Below are positions 1 through 10,085 of a DNA stretch of 64,000 bases, piece after piece; position 1 is the stretch's first letter, and every line of letters begins with the position of its first letter. The notes beneath the pieces were generated by a model that saw only the letters and a list, made by a program, of their open reading frames with translations, searched no databases and was not told the DNA's origin. The position numbers and the translations under genes are program-made. The stretch is taken from the NCBI RefSeq assembly GCF_001420595.1, contig NZ_LJIX01000006.1, forward strand, positions 4,678,857-4,742,856, in the 5' to 3' direction. This DNA is from Cytobacillus solani (GTDB taxonomy: Bacteria; Bacillota; Bacilli; Bacillales; Cytobacillaceae).

Positions 1-1112
1 GGACCTGTTACACGAAGCTTTTTCCATAAACCGCCCATTTTTTCAATATCCTGCGTATGAACAGCGTGAATAACGCTACCTGCCGCAAGGAATAGCAAGG
101 CTTTAAAGAAAGCGTGTGTCATAAGGTGGAACACACCAGCAACATAGCCGGCAGATCCAAGTGCAAGCATCATGTAGCCTAGCTGGCTGACAGTTGAATA
201 CGCAAGCACTCTCTTAATGTCCTTCTGAACAAGACCAATGCTTGCTGCAAAGATCGCAGTGAATGCCCCAATAATCGCCACCGTCATTAGCGCTGTCTCG
301 CTTGCCGTAAAGAGCGGGAACAGGGATGCCACTAAATAAACCCCTGCTGCAACCATCGTTGCGGCGTGGATTAAAGCAGAAACTGGCGTTGGACCTTCCA
401 TCGCATCCGGCAGCCATGTATGAAGCGGGAATTGACCTGACTTCCCCACAGCACCAATAAAAATTAAAATGGCAGTTAATGTAATCATGGTTGAAGAAAC
501 TGCTCCAGCTTCAACCGCAGCAAAAATTTCATCATATTCGAAACTTCCAACCTGCCAGAATAATAGAATCATTCCAATTAAAAGACCTACGTCTCCAATA
601 CGCGTCATAATAAACGCCTTTTTGGCTGCCTTCTTCGCTTCTTCTTTATAAAAGTAGAAGCCGATTAGCAAGAATGAACCTAAACCGACAAGCTCCCAGA
701 AAATATACGTTTGCAGAAGGTTTGGCGAAAGCACTAAGCCTAGCATTGCAAATGTAAATAATCCTAAGTAAGCGTAGTACACATGGAATCGTTCATCACC
801 GTGCATATATCCCTTTGAATACGTATGTACAAGGAAACTCACTAGCGATACGATTACAAGCATTAATGCATTTAATTGATTGACTTCAAAACCCGCTGTT
901 AACTGAACATCCCCTATCGTCAGCCAAACCGACTCTGCCTTATGTGTGGGTGATGTAAATCTTTCGAACAGCACCAATAAGGAGTAAACGAACGATGCAA
1001 GCGAGAGCAGGATTCCTATGTATGCACTTGCTTCCTTCAGTCGTTTGCCAAAAAAGATAAGGAACAAAAACGATAAAAGCGGGAAAAGCGGTATGATCCA
1101 TGCATTCTCCAT
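1..1112 (-). CDS. nuoL: NADH-quinone oxidoreductase subunit L, N-terminal 370 residues (runs off left edge)
   Basis: Membrane proton-pumping subunit of the complex I-like quinone reductase. No stop codon occurs before the window edge, so only the N-terminal 370 residues of a protein normally about 610-630 long are seen. The translation is a chain of hydrophobic helices and contains the antiporter-like core (VGKSGQFPLHTWLPDAMEG, then SALIHAATMVAAGVYL), with the conserved Lys and His residues of the NuoL/Mrp family. The ATG at 1112 was chosen because AAAGGGG lies about 12 nt upstream; an in-frame TTG at 1115 and GTG at 1121 are alternatives. It follows nuoK after 162 nt and is the last nuo gene in view; nuoM and nuoN would lie beyond the left edge. 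Confidence 0.95.
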   Translation of the reverse strand, partial: MENAWIIPLFPLLSFLFLIFFGKRLKEASAYIGILLSLASFVYSLLVLFERFTSPTHKAESVWLTIGDVQLTAGFEVNQLNALMLVIVSLVSFLVHTYSKGYMHGDERFHVYYAYLGLFTFAMLGLVLSPNLLQTYIFWELVGLGSFLLIGFYFYKEEAKKAAKKAFIMTRIGDVGLLIGMILLFWQVGSFEYDEIFAAVEAGAVSSTMITLTAILIFIGAVGKSGQFPLHTWLPDAMEGPTPVSALIHAATMVAAGVYLVASLFPLFTASETALMTVAIIGAFTAIFAASIGLVQKDIKRVLAYSTVSQLGYMMLALGSAGYVAGVFHLMTHAFFKALLFLAAGSVIHAVHTQDIEKMGGLWKKLRVTG

Positions 1113-1274
1113 CAATATCACAATCCCCTTTTTGAACACGTTTATAGTTTTGTATAGTCCTAGAGCCAACGTGTTAGATTACTAGAGGTCAGAGGCTAGA
1201 TTAGCGGAAATCGGCCTGTGATTTCTATTTTCAGCCTCAATTTGAACTCACTTTATAAAGACTTGCTTCATCCT

Positions 1275-1589
1275 CTAGTGTTTCAATGTGTTCACTTCAT
1301 CAATGTTAACGGTATTTCGATTACGGTATAAGGCAATCAGTATCGCTACCCCAACAGCAACTTCTGCAGCGGCAACAGCCATGACGAAAAGTGCAAAGAT
1401 TTGTCCTGTAATAGATGGCATCACACCGAATTTACTGAACGCTACTAAGTTAATGTTCGCCGCATTAAGCATTAGCTCAATCGAAATAAGAACAATGATG
1501 ATGTTTCTCTTTGTTAGTGCACCATATAAACCGATACAAAATAGAATTAAACCCAGCGCCAAGTAGGCTGAAAGTGGAACTGAACTCAT
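1275..1589 (-). CDS. nuoK: NADH-quinone oxidoreductase subunit K
   Basis: Small membrane subunit (104 aa, the usual length) of the proton-translocating arm. Three hydrophobic helices are evident (about residues 5-25, 29-52, 62-87), with the conserved buried Glu residues in the second helix ([13 protein letters not shown]) and third helix ([11 protein letters not shown]), which in E. coli NuoK are needed for coupling. The start overlaps the nuoJ stop by 4 nt (ATGA type), indicating translational coupling. After the stop there are 162 nt without a gene before nuoL. Confidence 0.97.
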   Translation of the reverse strand: MSSVPLSAYLALGLILFCIGLYGALTKRNIIIVLISIELMLNAANINLVAFSKFGVMPSITGQIFALFVMAVAAAEVAVGVAILIALYRNRNTVNIDEVNTLKH

Positions 1590-2107
1590 TCCTTCTTCGC
1601 CTCCTTCTCCTGATCATTCTTTGACAGCACAATCGCTCCAACAAGCGCAGCGAGCAGCAAGACAGATGTTAATTCAAATGGAATAATATATTTTGAATAA
1701 AGCGCGATCCCAATCTGTTCTGTGTTGTTCTCATGTAATGTGGTTGACACTTCACCAAAATCAAGATTATAAATTCCGATGTAAAAGGCGAATGCAAAGC
1801 CGAGAATCCCTAAGAAAAGAAGCAGCTTTCGCAGAAGGCCTGTCTTCGGTTCTTTCGTATCATCATGACGGGTTAACATGATTCCAAAGAGCATAATGAT
1901 TGTAATCGCCCCAGAATAGATGAGTATTTGAACGGCCGCAAGAAATTCAGCTGACAGCAGGATAAAGATTCCCGCGATGCTGACAAATGTAAAAACGAGT
2001 GCAAGGACCATGTGCACGACCTTGGTAAGGTTTAATAAGAGCACGCCGCCGACTACTGCAACTAAAGCGAGTGAAATAAACGCGAAAAATTCACCTGATA
2101 ACGTCAT
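1586..2107 (-). CDS. nuoJ: NADH-quinone oxidoreductase subunit J
   Basis: Membrane subunit J (173 aa) of the complex I-like enzyme, with five predicted transmembrane helices. The conserved stretch [19 protein letters not shown] is characteristic of NuoJ helix 3. The C-terminus is charged ([12 protein letters not shown]), probably cytoplasmic. Both ends overlap neighbours by 4 nt (nuoI upstream, nuoK downstream), so nuoIJK forms a tightly coupled translation block. Confidence 0.96.
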   Translation of the reverse strand: MTLSGEFFAFISLALVAVVGGVLLLNLTKVVHMVLALVFTFVSIAGIFILLSAEFLAAVQILIYSGAITIIMLFGIMLTRHDDTKEPKTGLLRKLLLFLGILGFAFAFYIGIYNLDFGEVSTTLHENNTEQIGIALYSKYIIPFELTSVLLLAALVGAIVLSKNDQEKEAKKE

Positions 2108-2538
2108 GCTTTATTCACCTTCCGTATATTCTCGTCATTTTCATCCAGCCATTCGAGATTTTTAAATAGCTCATCACGGCTATACTCAGCGAGTTCAAAG
2201 TTATTTGACATAATGATTGCCTCTGTCGGACAAACCTCCGTACACAGGTCGCAAAGAATACAAATTTCAAAGTTAATATCATACGTATCAATAATTTTTC
2301 CCTTTTTGTTCGGATCCGGGTGTTTTTTCCCTGTCAGCTGGATGCAATCGGTCGGGCAAATATTCGCACATTGATTACAAACGATGCATTTTTCCGGATA
2401 GAACTTTTGAATTCCCCGAAATCGGTCTGGCAATGGGAGTGGCTCATTCGGATATTCATAGGTTGGTTTTTCTTTCGTTAAATTTTTCAGGGTATACTTT
2501 AAGCCTTTTGCTAATCCAAATCCAAGCATGTTTTTCAC
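2104..2538 (-). CDS. nuoI: NADH-quinone oxidoreductase subunit I (two 4Fe-4S clusters)
   Basis: Peripheral-arm electron carrier, 144 aa. Two ferredoxin-type motifs are visible: CIVCNQCANICP (about residues 51-62) and CILCDLCTEVCP (about 92-103), each followed by the conserved Pro, binding the two 4Fe-4S clusters (N6a/N6b) that pass electrons toward NuoB. The N-terminus (MLGFGLAKGLKYTLKNL) is the amphipathic helix that lies on the membrane in this family. The gene is separated from nuoH by about 217 nt occupied by repeat element A, which is unusual inside this operon; it overlaps nuoJ by 4 nt. Confidence 0.96.
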   Translation of the reverse strand: MKNMLGFGLAKGLKYTLKNLTKEKPTYEYPNEPLPLPDRFRGIQKFYPEKCIVCNQCANICPTDCIQLTGKKHPDPNKKGKIIDTYDINFEICILCDLCTEVCPTEAIIMSNNFELAEYSRDELFKNLEWLDENDENIRKVNKA

Positions 2539-2567
2539 CCCTTGCGGTTAAAGTAAGCTTTTTTTAA

Positions 2568-2756
2568 GATAAGAAAGTAATAACTTTGGAGTTAGAGAAT
2601 TGTCTAGCGCAAGCGTCCTATCGCCTATCAAACTTCAGGCACCCTCCGCAACGATTGCGTCAACATCGGTTCGCTCTCGCTCACCGTGTTTCCTTTATCG
2701 AAAGAACCGGACCTTCTGCGTTTATACGGCGATGACCAAGGCGTTACCGCTTTTCC
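2568..2756 (+). repeat. Repeat element A, copy 1, inside the nuo operon between nuoI and nuoH
   Basis: About 190 bp. Leader AACTTTGGAGTTAGAGAATT, then TGTCTAGC, then a long imperfect hairpin: left arm CGCCTATCAAACTTCAGG pairs with a right arm ending TACGGCG, and two inner hairpins (CGCAA-CGA-TTGCG and CGGT...ACCG) sit at the tip. The right end (GCTTTTCC) abuts the nuoH stop codon. Because the operon is transcribed on the minus strand, the mRNA will carry the reverse complement of this structure between nuoH and nuoI. Function unknown; other copies are near 33.7, 35.8, 36.2, 51.8, 60.1 and 62.5 kb. Confidence 0.9.
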
Positions 2757-3766
2757 TATAACAGTTTAAAAATTTCCTTGATGATGGCTGTTAGGAAAAT
2801 ATTCGCTAATGCGATTGGTAAAAGTATTTTCCAGGCAAACTCCATTAACTTATCTGCACGAATACGCGGAAACGTGCTTCGGAACCAAATTAATAGAAAG
2901 ACGACAAACATGAACTTAAGCGCAAACCAGACGGCACCTGGAATAAAGTCTAGGAATGAGAATAGCGGAAGCCATCCTCCTAAAAATAAAACAGTTGTTA
3001 ATGATGCCATCGCAAACATATACACATATTCAGCAAGCATGAAAAATGCCCAACGGAATCCGGAATATTCAACATGGAACCCGGCTACAAGTTCGTTTTC
3101 GGATTCAGGAAGATCGAATGGGACACGGTTTAACTCAGCCACTGAAGCAATGATAAAGACAATGAATGCAACGGGCTGAAGCAGGATATACCATACATTC
3201 TCTTGCGCAGCCACAATATCATTTAGGTTTAAACTGCCTGTTAAAAGAATAACGCCGAGCACTGACATCACAAGCGGGATTTCATAGGAAATCATCTGTG
3301 CAGCTGCACGCATTCCCCCGAGTAGGGCATATTTATTGTTGGAAGCCCATCCACCGGTAACCATTCCAATCGTCGTCAAACCTGAAATGGCGATATAGTA
3401 AAGCAATCCAATATTTAAATCTGCAAATTGCAATTTATCTGTAAACGGAATTGCTGCAATAACTATAAATGATGGTGCAAATGCGATAACTGGTGCAATT
3501 ATAAATAATGGTTTATCAGCAAGCTTTGGAATCGTATCTTCTTTTAGCAGAAGCTTTAAAACGTCAGCAACAGTTTGCAATAATCCCCAGCGTCCGCCCA
3601 CTTGGTTCGGACCTTGGCGAAGCTGCATAAATCCCATAACCTTCCGCTCTGCTAGGATCGCATAGGTTACGAATCCCAAAATGACTAAAAGCAATACGGT
3701 TGCGAGTAAAAAGAAAATCCCAAAGTTTAAGATCCCCGGCTGGGAATGCAATAAATCTTCAACCAT
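2756..3766 (-). CDS. nuoH: NADH-quinone oxidoreductase subunit H
   Basis: Membrane subunit (336 aa) that forms much of the quinone-binding chamber at the interface with NuoB and NuoD. Eight hydrophobic helices are predicted, and the NuoH signature MQLRQGPNQVGGRWGLLQ (about residues 47-64) and the loop ELNRVPFDLPESENELVAG (about 209-227), with its acidic residues, are present. Its ATG overlaps the nuoD stop by one base. In many bacteria nuoEFG lies between nuoD and nuoH; here the genes touch directly, so the NADH-oxidising module is not encoded in this operon. Confidence 0.97.
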   Translation of the reverse strand: MVEDLLHSQPGILNFGIFFLLATVLLLVILGFVTYAILAERKVMGFMQLRQGPNQVGGRWGLLQTVADVLKLLLKEDTIPKLADKPLFIIAPVIAFAPSFIVIAAIPFTDKLQFADLNIGLLYYIAISGLTTIGMVTGGWASNNKYALLGGMRAAAQMISYEIPLVMSVLGVILLTGSLNLNDIVAAQENVWYILLQPVAFIVFIIASVAELNRVPFDLPESENELVAGFHVEYSGFRWAFFMLAEYVYMFAMASLTTVLFLGGWLPLFSFLDFIPGAVWFALKFMFVVFLLIWFRSTFPRIRADKLMEFAWKILLPIALANIFLTAIIKEIFKLL

Positions 3767-4866
3767 TAGCCATCCACCTCCCCTAGGATGATATCAACCG
3801 CTCCTAGAATGGAAATTAAGTTTGCAATTGTCTCTCCCTCTAATAGCTTAGGGAGAATTTGGAGATTATAGAATGATGGTCGTCTAAATTTCAGGCGATA
3901 TGGTTCTTTTTTTCCATCACTTGCGATATAACAGCCGATTTCTCCTCGAGGAGACTCAATTCGTACAAAGGCCTCTCCTTTAGGTGCTTTAATGATCTTT
4001 GGCACCTTCGCTAAAATCTCCCCTTCAGCAGGGAACTGTTCACACGCTTGTTCTAAAATTTTCAATGATTCCTCAATTTCATCAAGGCGAACATGATAAC
4101 GCGCCCATGCATCCCCTGTTTCACGGGTAACCACATCAAAATCAAACCGATCATAAATGGAGTAAGGTTCATTTTTACGCAGATCCCATTTGACTCCTGT
4201 ACAGCGAAGATTGGCTCCACTAAGGGAATAGTTAAGTGCGTCTTCCTTCGTGTATGTCCCAATTCCTTTTACACGGTTCATAAAGATTTCGTTTCCTGTT
4301 ACGAGCATATGATAGCCCTTTAATTGTTCATGCATATAAGGGACGAACTCTCTTACTTTATCAATCCAGCCTTCTGGCGCATCCCATTTGACTCCGCCAA
4401 CACGCATGTAATTAAATGTTAGCCGAGCGCCTGATAGCTCATTCAGCATATTGATGATCATTTCCCTTTCACGGAAAGCGTATAGAAGTGGACTCGTTGC
4501 CCCAAGATCAAGCAAGTACGTACCAAACCAGACAAGGTGGCTTGCTACCCGGCCAAGTTCCATTGCAATGACACGTAAATACTCGGCTCTCTCAGGTACT
4601 TTAATATCCATCATCGTTTCAACCGCATGGCAAATTACATAGTTATTCGTCATCGCTGAAACGTAGTCCATCCGGTCAGTATAAGGGATGATTTGTGTAT
4701 ATTGAAGATCTTCTGCCAGCTTTTCTGTTCCGCGGTGAAGGTAGCCGATGACTGGCTTTGCCTCTACAATGGTTTCTCCATCAATTTTTAAGACGAGACG
4801 AAAAACACCGTGCGTACTTGGATGCTGAGGTCCTACGTTCAAAAGCATTTCTTCTGTTCGCAACAT
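3766..4866 (-). CDS. nuoD: NADH-quinone oxidoreductase subunit D (49 kDa)
   Basis: Quinone-site subunit derived from the NiFe-hydrogenase large subunit, 366 aa. The start matches the family: MLLNVGPQHPSTHGVFRLVL contains the conserved HPSTHG loop that contacts the quinone headgroup, and YLHRGTEKLAE follows. The C-terminus EGEIVDG-type end (LGEVDG) is complete. GGAGGTG lies just upstream of the ATG. NuoC and NuoD are separate proteins here, spaced by 3 nt, unlike the NuoCD fusion of enterobacteria. Confidence 0.97.
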   Translation of the reverse strand: MLRTEEMLLNVGPQHPSTHGVFRLVLKIDGETIVEAKPVIGYLHRGTEKLAEDLQYTQIIPYTDRMDYVSAMTNNYVICHAVETMMDIKVPERAEYLRVIAMELGRVASHLVWFGTYLLDLGATSPLLYAFREREMIINMLNELSGARLTFNYMRVGGVKWDAPEGWIDKVREFVPYMHEQLKGYHMLVTGNEIFMNRVKGIGTYTKEDALNYSLSGANLRCTGVKWDLRKNEPYSIYDRFDFDVVTRETGDAWARYHVRLDEIEESLKILEQACEQFPAEGEILAKVPKIIKAPKGEAFVRIESPRGEIGCYIASDGKKEPYRLKFRRPSFYNLQILPKLLEGETIANLISILGAVDIILGEVDG

Positions 4867-4869
4867 TGG

Positions 4870-6249
4870 TTACACCTCCACATCATACGGTTCATAGTCT
4901 TTCCTTAGTGGATGGCCAACCCATTCTTCACCAAGCATAATGCGGTGCAAGTTCGGATGATTGTTAAACTTAATGCCCAGTAAATCATATGCCTCACACT
5001 CTGGCCAATTCGCACCTTCCCAAAGCGGCTGCAATGAATCAATCGTTGGTCCATCACGGTCAATCTTTACTTTTAATGCAACGGATTGACTATTTTTATA
5101 TGAATATAAATGAACATACACTTCCATATGTGTTTCAAAATCCGTTCCATGCAGCTCTGATAAATAATCAAAGCCTAATTGCTCGTTATATTTCAAAAAC
5201 TCTGCAATTTTATAATAGCTTTCTGGCTTTGCTACAAGGGTTGGAACATCCTTTGATAGATTATTAATATAATAATCTTCTATATGATCATTTCCAAGAT
5301 GCTCTTCTATGACTCTAATATATTTATCAAGATATGGCTGATTTGGTGATGGCTTCGCTTCTTCTGCTGGTTCAGCCTTTACGGTTCCACCACCAGCCTT
5401 CGCTTTGGCTGCTGCTGCAGCTGCGGCTTTTGCCTTGGCGGCTGCAATCGCTTTTGCTTTTTCATCGTCTCCTGCTGCGCCTCCAGCTTTTGCTGATGCT
5501 GCGGCCTTTGCTTTCGCGGCTGCTGCTGCTTTTGCTTTCGCGGCAGCTATCGCTTTCGCCTTTTCGTCATCCCCACCAGATTCACCTGATTGTTTTGCCA
5601 ATGCTGCTGCTTTTGCTTTGGCTGCTGCGGCGGCCTTTGCTTTGGCAGCGGCAGCGGCTTTCGCCTTCGCGTCATCTCCAGCCTCACTTGATTGATTTGC
5701 CTGAGCAGCAGCTTTCGCTTTCGCTGCGGCGGCAGCCTTTGCTTTGGCAGCAGCAGCAGCTTTTTGCTTGGCTATATCAAGGTCTTCAGTTGGCGCTTCT
5801 TCTTTCTCTTCGCCTTGTTCCTTCGCCTTCATTTTCGCTAGTGCGGCAGCCTTTGCCTTTGCTGCGGCAGCAGCTTTTTGCTTGGCTATATCAAGGTCTT
5901 CTGACGGTGCCTCTTCCTTCTCTTCGCCTTGTTCCTTCGCCTTCATTTTCGCTAGTGCGGCAGCCTTTGCCTTTGCTGCGGCAGCAGCTTTTTGCTTGGC
6001 TATATCAAGGTCTTCTGACGGTGCCTCTTCCTTCTCTTCGCCTTGTTCCTTCGCCTTCATTTTCGCTAGTGCGGCGGCCTTTGCTTTCGCTGCAGCGGCA
6101 GCTTTTTGCTTGGCTATATCAAGGTCTTCTGACGGTGCCTCTTCCTTCTCTTCACCCAGTTCTTTAGCCTTCATTTTCGCTAGTGCGGCAGCCTTCGCCT
6201 TCGCGGCAGCCTCTTTTTTTAGCTGTTCTAAATCTTTTTCACCGCTCAT
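4870..6249 (-). CDS. nuoC: NADH-quinone oxidoreductase subunit C with a large Ala/Lys/Glu repeat extension
   Basis: The C-terminal part (about residues 300-459) is a normal 30-kDa/NuoC domain, with the signature around YDLLGIKFNNHPNLHRIML and the terminal HPLRKDYEPYD. The N-terminal 300 residues are low complexity: four copies of a 38-residue unit (core ALAKMKAKEQGEEKEEAPSE, DNA period exactly 114 bp, units at 5767, 5881, 5995 and 6109) followed by shorter KAKAAA-rich blocks separated by acidic GDDEKAK spacers. Family members without extensions are about 150-220 aa. The extension is predicted to be helical, soluble and highly charged; its role is unknown. The 3-nt gaps to nuoB and nuoD show it sits normally in the operon. 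Confidence 0.95.
   Translation of the reverse strand: MSGEKDLEQLKKEAAAKAKAAALAKMKAKELGEEKEEAPSEDLDIAKQKAAAAAKAKAAALAKMKAKEQGEEKEEAPSEDLDIAKQKAAAAAKAKAAALAKMKAKEQGEEKEEAPSEDLDIAKQKAAAAAKAKAAALAKMKAKEQGEEKEEAPTEDLDIAKQKAAAAAKAKAAAAAKAKAAAQANQSSEAGDDAKAKAAAAAKAKAAAAAKAKAAALAKQSGESGGDDEKAKAIAAAKAKAAAAAKAKAAASAKAGGAAGDDEKAKAIAAAKAKAAAAAAAKAKAGGGTVKAEPAEEAKPSPNQPYLDKYIRVIEEHLGNDHIEDYYINNLSKDVPTLVAKPESYYKIAEFLKYNEQLGFDYLSELHGTDFETHMEVYVHLYSYKNSQSVALKVKIDRDGPTIDSLQPLWEGANWPECEAYDLLGIKFNNHPNLHRIMLGEEWVGHPLRKDYEPYDVEV
5767..6222 (-). repeat. Four tandem 114-bp units coding for the NuoC extension
   Basis: Near-identical direct repeats starting (plus-strand coordinates) at 5767, 5881, 5995 and 6109, each beginning CTTGGCTATATCAAGGTCTT. 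The exact 114-bp spacing (38 codons) keeps the reading frame, so copy number can change without breaking nuoC. The proximal copies are the most alike, indicating recent expansion or gene conversion; the unit nearest the gene start has ELGEE where the others have EQGEE. Confidence 0.93.
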
Positions 6250-6252
6250 GGG

Positions 6253-6765
6253 TTAGATCACCTTCTTCCCAGTCTTAGCCTCGTAACGGATCTTTTCTTT
6301 CAATTTATTAATTCCATATATTAAAGCAGCTGGATTTGGTGGACATCCAGGTATGTATACATCAACAGGTACAATTTGATCGACCCCTTTTACAACTGAG
6401 TAAGATTTCACATAGGGTCCACCAGCTGTTGCACAAGAGCCCATAGCAATGACCCACTTGGGTTCTGGCATTTGATCATATAACCTGCGAAGAATTGGCG
6501 CCATTTTCTTTGTTACTGTACCTGATACGATCATAACATCTGATTGGCGAGGGGAATTGCGATAGAATGTACCGAAGCGTTCTAAGTCATAGTGTGCATT
6601 ACTTGCCTGCATCATTTCAATCGCACAACAAGCAAGCCCGAAAGTCATAGGCCATAACGAGTTGCTGCGAGACCATGCTTTAATTTGTTCAAGCGTTGAC
6701 ATAAATACCGTTCTTTGTATCTCTTGCATATCCTCTTCAGGGATGTTTTCGATTCTTAGATCCAT
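6253..6765 (-). CDS. nuoB: NADH-quinone oxidoreductase subunit B
   Basis: Peripheral-arm subunit carrying cluster N2, the last iron-sulfur centre before quinone. From the chosen start ([12 protein letters not shown]) the protein has 170 residues. The cluster ligands are visible: tandem CC in [10 protein letters not shown], the Cys in [10 protein letters not shown] and the Cys in [12 protein letters not shown]. The ATG at 6765 was preferred over the upstream ATG at 6786 because GAAGGTG lies 5-6 nt before it. It overlaps the end of nuoA by 10 nt. Confidence 0.96.
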   Translation of the reverse strand: MDLRIENIPEEDMQEIQRTVFMSTLEQIKAWSRSNSLWPMTFGLACCAIEMMQASNAHYDLERFGTFYRNSPRQSDVMIVSGTVTKKMAPILRRLYDQMPEPKWVIAMGSCATAGGPYVKSYSVVKGVDQIVPVDVYIPGCPPNPAALIYGINKLKEKIRYEAKTGKKVI

Positions 6766-7130
6766 TTCAACACCTTCTTCTTCCAAGCATAAATAAGCCC
6801 GATGACAAGCATAAATACAAAAATCAACATTTCAATTAATGCAAAGATTCCGAGTTTTTCATATGCAACAGCCCAAGGATACAAAAACACTGTCTCCACA
6901 TCAAAAATAACAAACATAAGGGCAAAAATATAATAGCGCACATTGAACTGTACCCTTGAATCACTAAATGGTTCAAGTCCACTCTCATACGTGGTGTACT
7001 TCGAATCATACGGTTTATAAGGACGCAAAAGCTTCCCTAAAAACAACGCCACCACAGGTAACAAAATCCCCAGACATAGGAATACAAACACGATCAAATA
7101 GTTATTTTGATATAAATTTAGCATTTCCAT
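6756..7130 (-). CDS. nuoA: NADH-quinone oxidoreductase subunit A (first nuo gene)
   Basis: Membrane subunit A with three transmembrane helices and the conserved loop between helices 1 and 2 ([17 protein letters not shown]), which lies near the quinone cavity. The start at 7130 ([10 protein letters not shown]) is favoured because GGAGGGG lies 6 nt upstream; an in-frame ATG at 7145 would itself overlap that ribosome binding site. First gene of the operon, about 50 nt downstream of the predicted promoter at 7188-7216. Confidence 0.94.
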   Translation of the reverse strand: MEMLNLYQNNYLIVFVFLCLGILLPVVALFLGKLLRPYKPYDSKYTTYESGLEPFSDSRVQFNVRYYIFALMFVIFDVETVFLYPWAVAYEKLGIFALIEMLIFVFMLVIGLIYAWKKKVLKWI

Positions 7131-7187
7131 GTCTATCCCCTCCAATGTTGTAAAATTTTTAATTCTTCAATATTTGTAACCGTAACC

Positions 7188-7216
7188 ATTATAGCACTCT
7201 TCCAAATAAGTGTCGA
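7188..7216 (-). promoter_or_regulatory. Predicted sigma-A promoter of the nuo operon
   Basis: On the minus strand: TCGACA (-35, 5/6 match), 17-nt spacer, TATAAT (-10, perfect). The start site would fall near 7181, leaving a leader of about 50 nt before nuoA. The same segment is the gene-proximal member of a degenerate tandem repeat whose two distal copies have lost the TATAAT. Confidence 0.7.
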
Positions 7217-7252
7217 CAAGCCCTAGTATATTATTGGAAAATCCCTCACCTG

Positions 7253-7765
7253 CCAAACAAAGCTTTTGCAGCGTTTGAGAGCTCGCTCTCAAAAAGCGGA
7301 AAAAGCTTTGTTTGGCAAGCTTCAGCGGCAGCTGAAGCCGGAGGTGCGGCAGCACATCCGGGTGAGAGATTTTCCATCTAACACACCCGGATGTCGACAC
7401 ATATCCCTCCCCGCTGAGCATTTGTACCATCTCCCTGAATCACTCCCCCGAATACTCTCCCCAAGATGGTACAAATGCGAACTGACATCTGCATTATTAC
7501 TAGTCTTATACTATCAGCACTCTTGTGAGTTGGGGCGTCAGCCCCTAGAAGGTTTCCATCTTCCATCCTAGATGTCTACCCATCCCCTCCACCCTGAGCA
7601 TTTGCGCAAAGCTCCTAAACTCACTTCCCCGAATCCATCCACAAGTTAGCACAAATGCGAACTGACATCTGCATTATTACTAGTCTAATACTATCAGCAC
7701 TTTTGTAAGCTGGAACACAGCCCTAGAGAATTTTCATCCCTTACACTCAAAGCCCAACACATTCC
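7253..7765. repeat. Tandem hairpin-rich repeats upstream of the nuo promoter
   Basis: Two units about 180 bp apart share ACAAATGCGAACTGACATCT and the following TGCATTATTACTAGTCT-like sequence (7471 and 7651). Each unit holds an inverted repeat: 7418-7478 has a perfect 15-bp stem (GCATTTGTACCATCT with AGATGGTACAAATGC) and 7598-7658 a decayed version. A third, diverged unit covers the promoter: its hairpin at 7253-7315 (CCAAACAAAGCTTTT with AAAAGCTTTGTTTGG) encloses a second GAGAGC/GCTCTC stem. Further small perfect stems lie at 7320-7337 (CTTCAGC/GCTGAAG) and 7351-7393 (CATCCGGGTG/CACCCGGATG). No coding sequence was accepted here. Most of this is upstream of the predicted start site and so acts, if at all, as DNA. 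Confidence 0.75.
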
Positions 7766-8015
7766 CCGAACACACAACAAAATGGCAATATTGTGAATCC
7801 ACCTATCCTCTTTACCTACTAATCTCTAATTCCTCCCCATTCCATTTACCATTAAAGGTCAAATTCATCTTTCTGTCAGTGAGATTTGTCAACAAATCTT
7901 CATTATTTTTATTGGACAGAATGTCTCTTAAAATAAATCTATTCATTTCCTTAAAAATAAGAAGTTGTTTTGATAATGTATATATATTTATAGTTAAAAG
8001 TTTGCCAAAGTCCCT
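7766..8015. other. Non-coding AT-rich stretch upstream of nuo
   Basis: No plausible gene. The only structure noticed is a near-perfect palindrome at 7882-7899 (AGATTTGT-CA-ACAAATCT), which might be a protein-binding site. The short ORF that crosses this area on the plus strand has no ribosome binding site and no recognisable product. Confidence 0.5.
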
Positions 8016-8090
8016 TTATCGGTCACTTCCCTCTGTATTCCGGCCAAAATTTCATTATTCCGGTCATTTCCTCTCATATTCCGGTCAATC
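8016..8090. repeat. 21-bp phased motif array 1 (behind the atp terminator)
   Basis: Four cores end at 8025, 8046, 8066 and 8087 (spacings 21, 20, 21): TTATCGGTCA, TTCCGGCCA, TTCCGGTCA, TTCCGGTCA on the plus strand, separated by variable AT-rich spacers. It lies about 20 bp beyond the atpC terminator. Same layout as the arrays at 18.9, 29.2, 32.7, 42.1, 48.5 and 61.5 kb. Confidence 0.75.
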
Positions 8091-8107
8091 CAATCTATGA
8101 TTTTCCA

Positions 8108-8141
8108 CAAAAAAACACCCCCCAGTACAACTGGGAGGTGT
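8108..8141 (-). terminator. Intrinsic terminator of the atp operon
   Basis: In the minus-strand transcript: ACACCTCCCAGT, short loop, ACTGGGGGGTGT, then a run of seven T. It begins about 10 nt after the atpC stop codon. Confidence 0.9.
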
Positions 8142-8150
8142 CCTCTATGA

Positions 8151-8561
<411 letters not shown>

Positions 8562-8580
8562 TTACCCTCCTGGTCCGAGA

Positions 8581-10020
<1,440 letters not shown>

Positions 10021-10085
10021 TCAATTCAACATACAAAAGGGCAAGGGACCGACTTGGTCCTCATCCCTTGTATTTATTTAATTTT

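Noticed and set aside
1113-1274. Possible element in the nuoK-nuoL gap
   Set aside because: 162 nt without coding potential; only weak, short inverted repeats, not matching elements A, B or C.
5334-6256. Long plus-strand frames opposite nuoC, rich in Leu, Ala and Ser
   Set aside because: They are the antisense reading of the 114-bp repeat units and KAKAAA blocks; repetition keeps them open. No ribosome binding site and no recognisable protein.
7167-7571. Frames on both strands upstream of nuoA
   Set aside because: They follow inverted repeats around the nuo promoter and have no conserved features.
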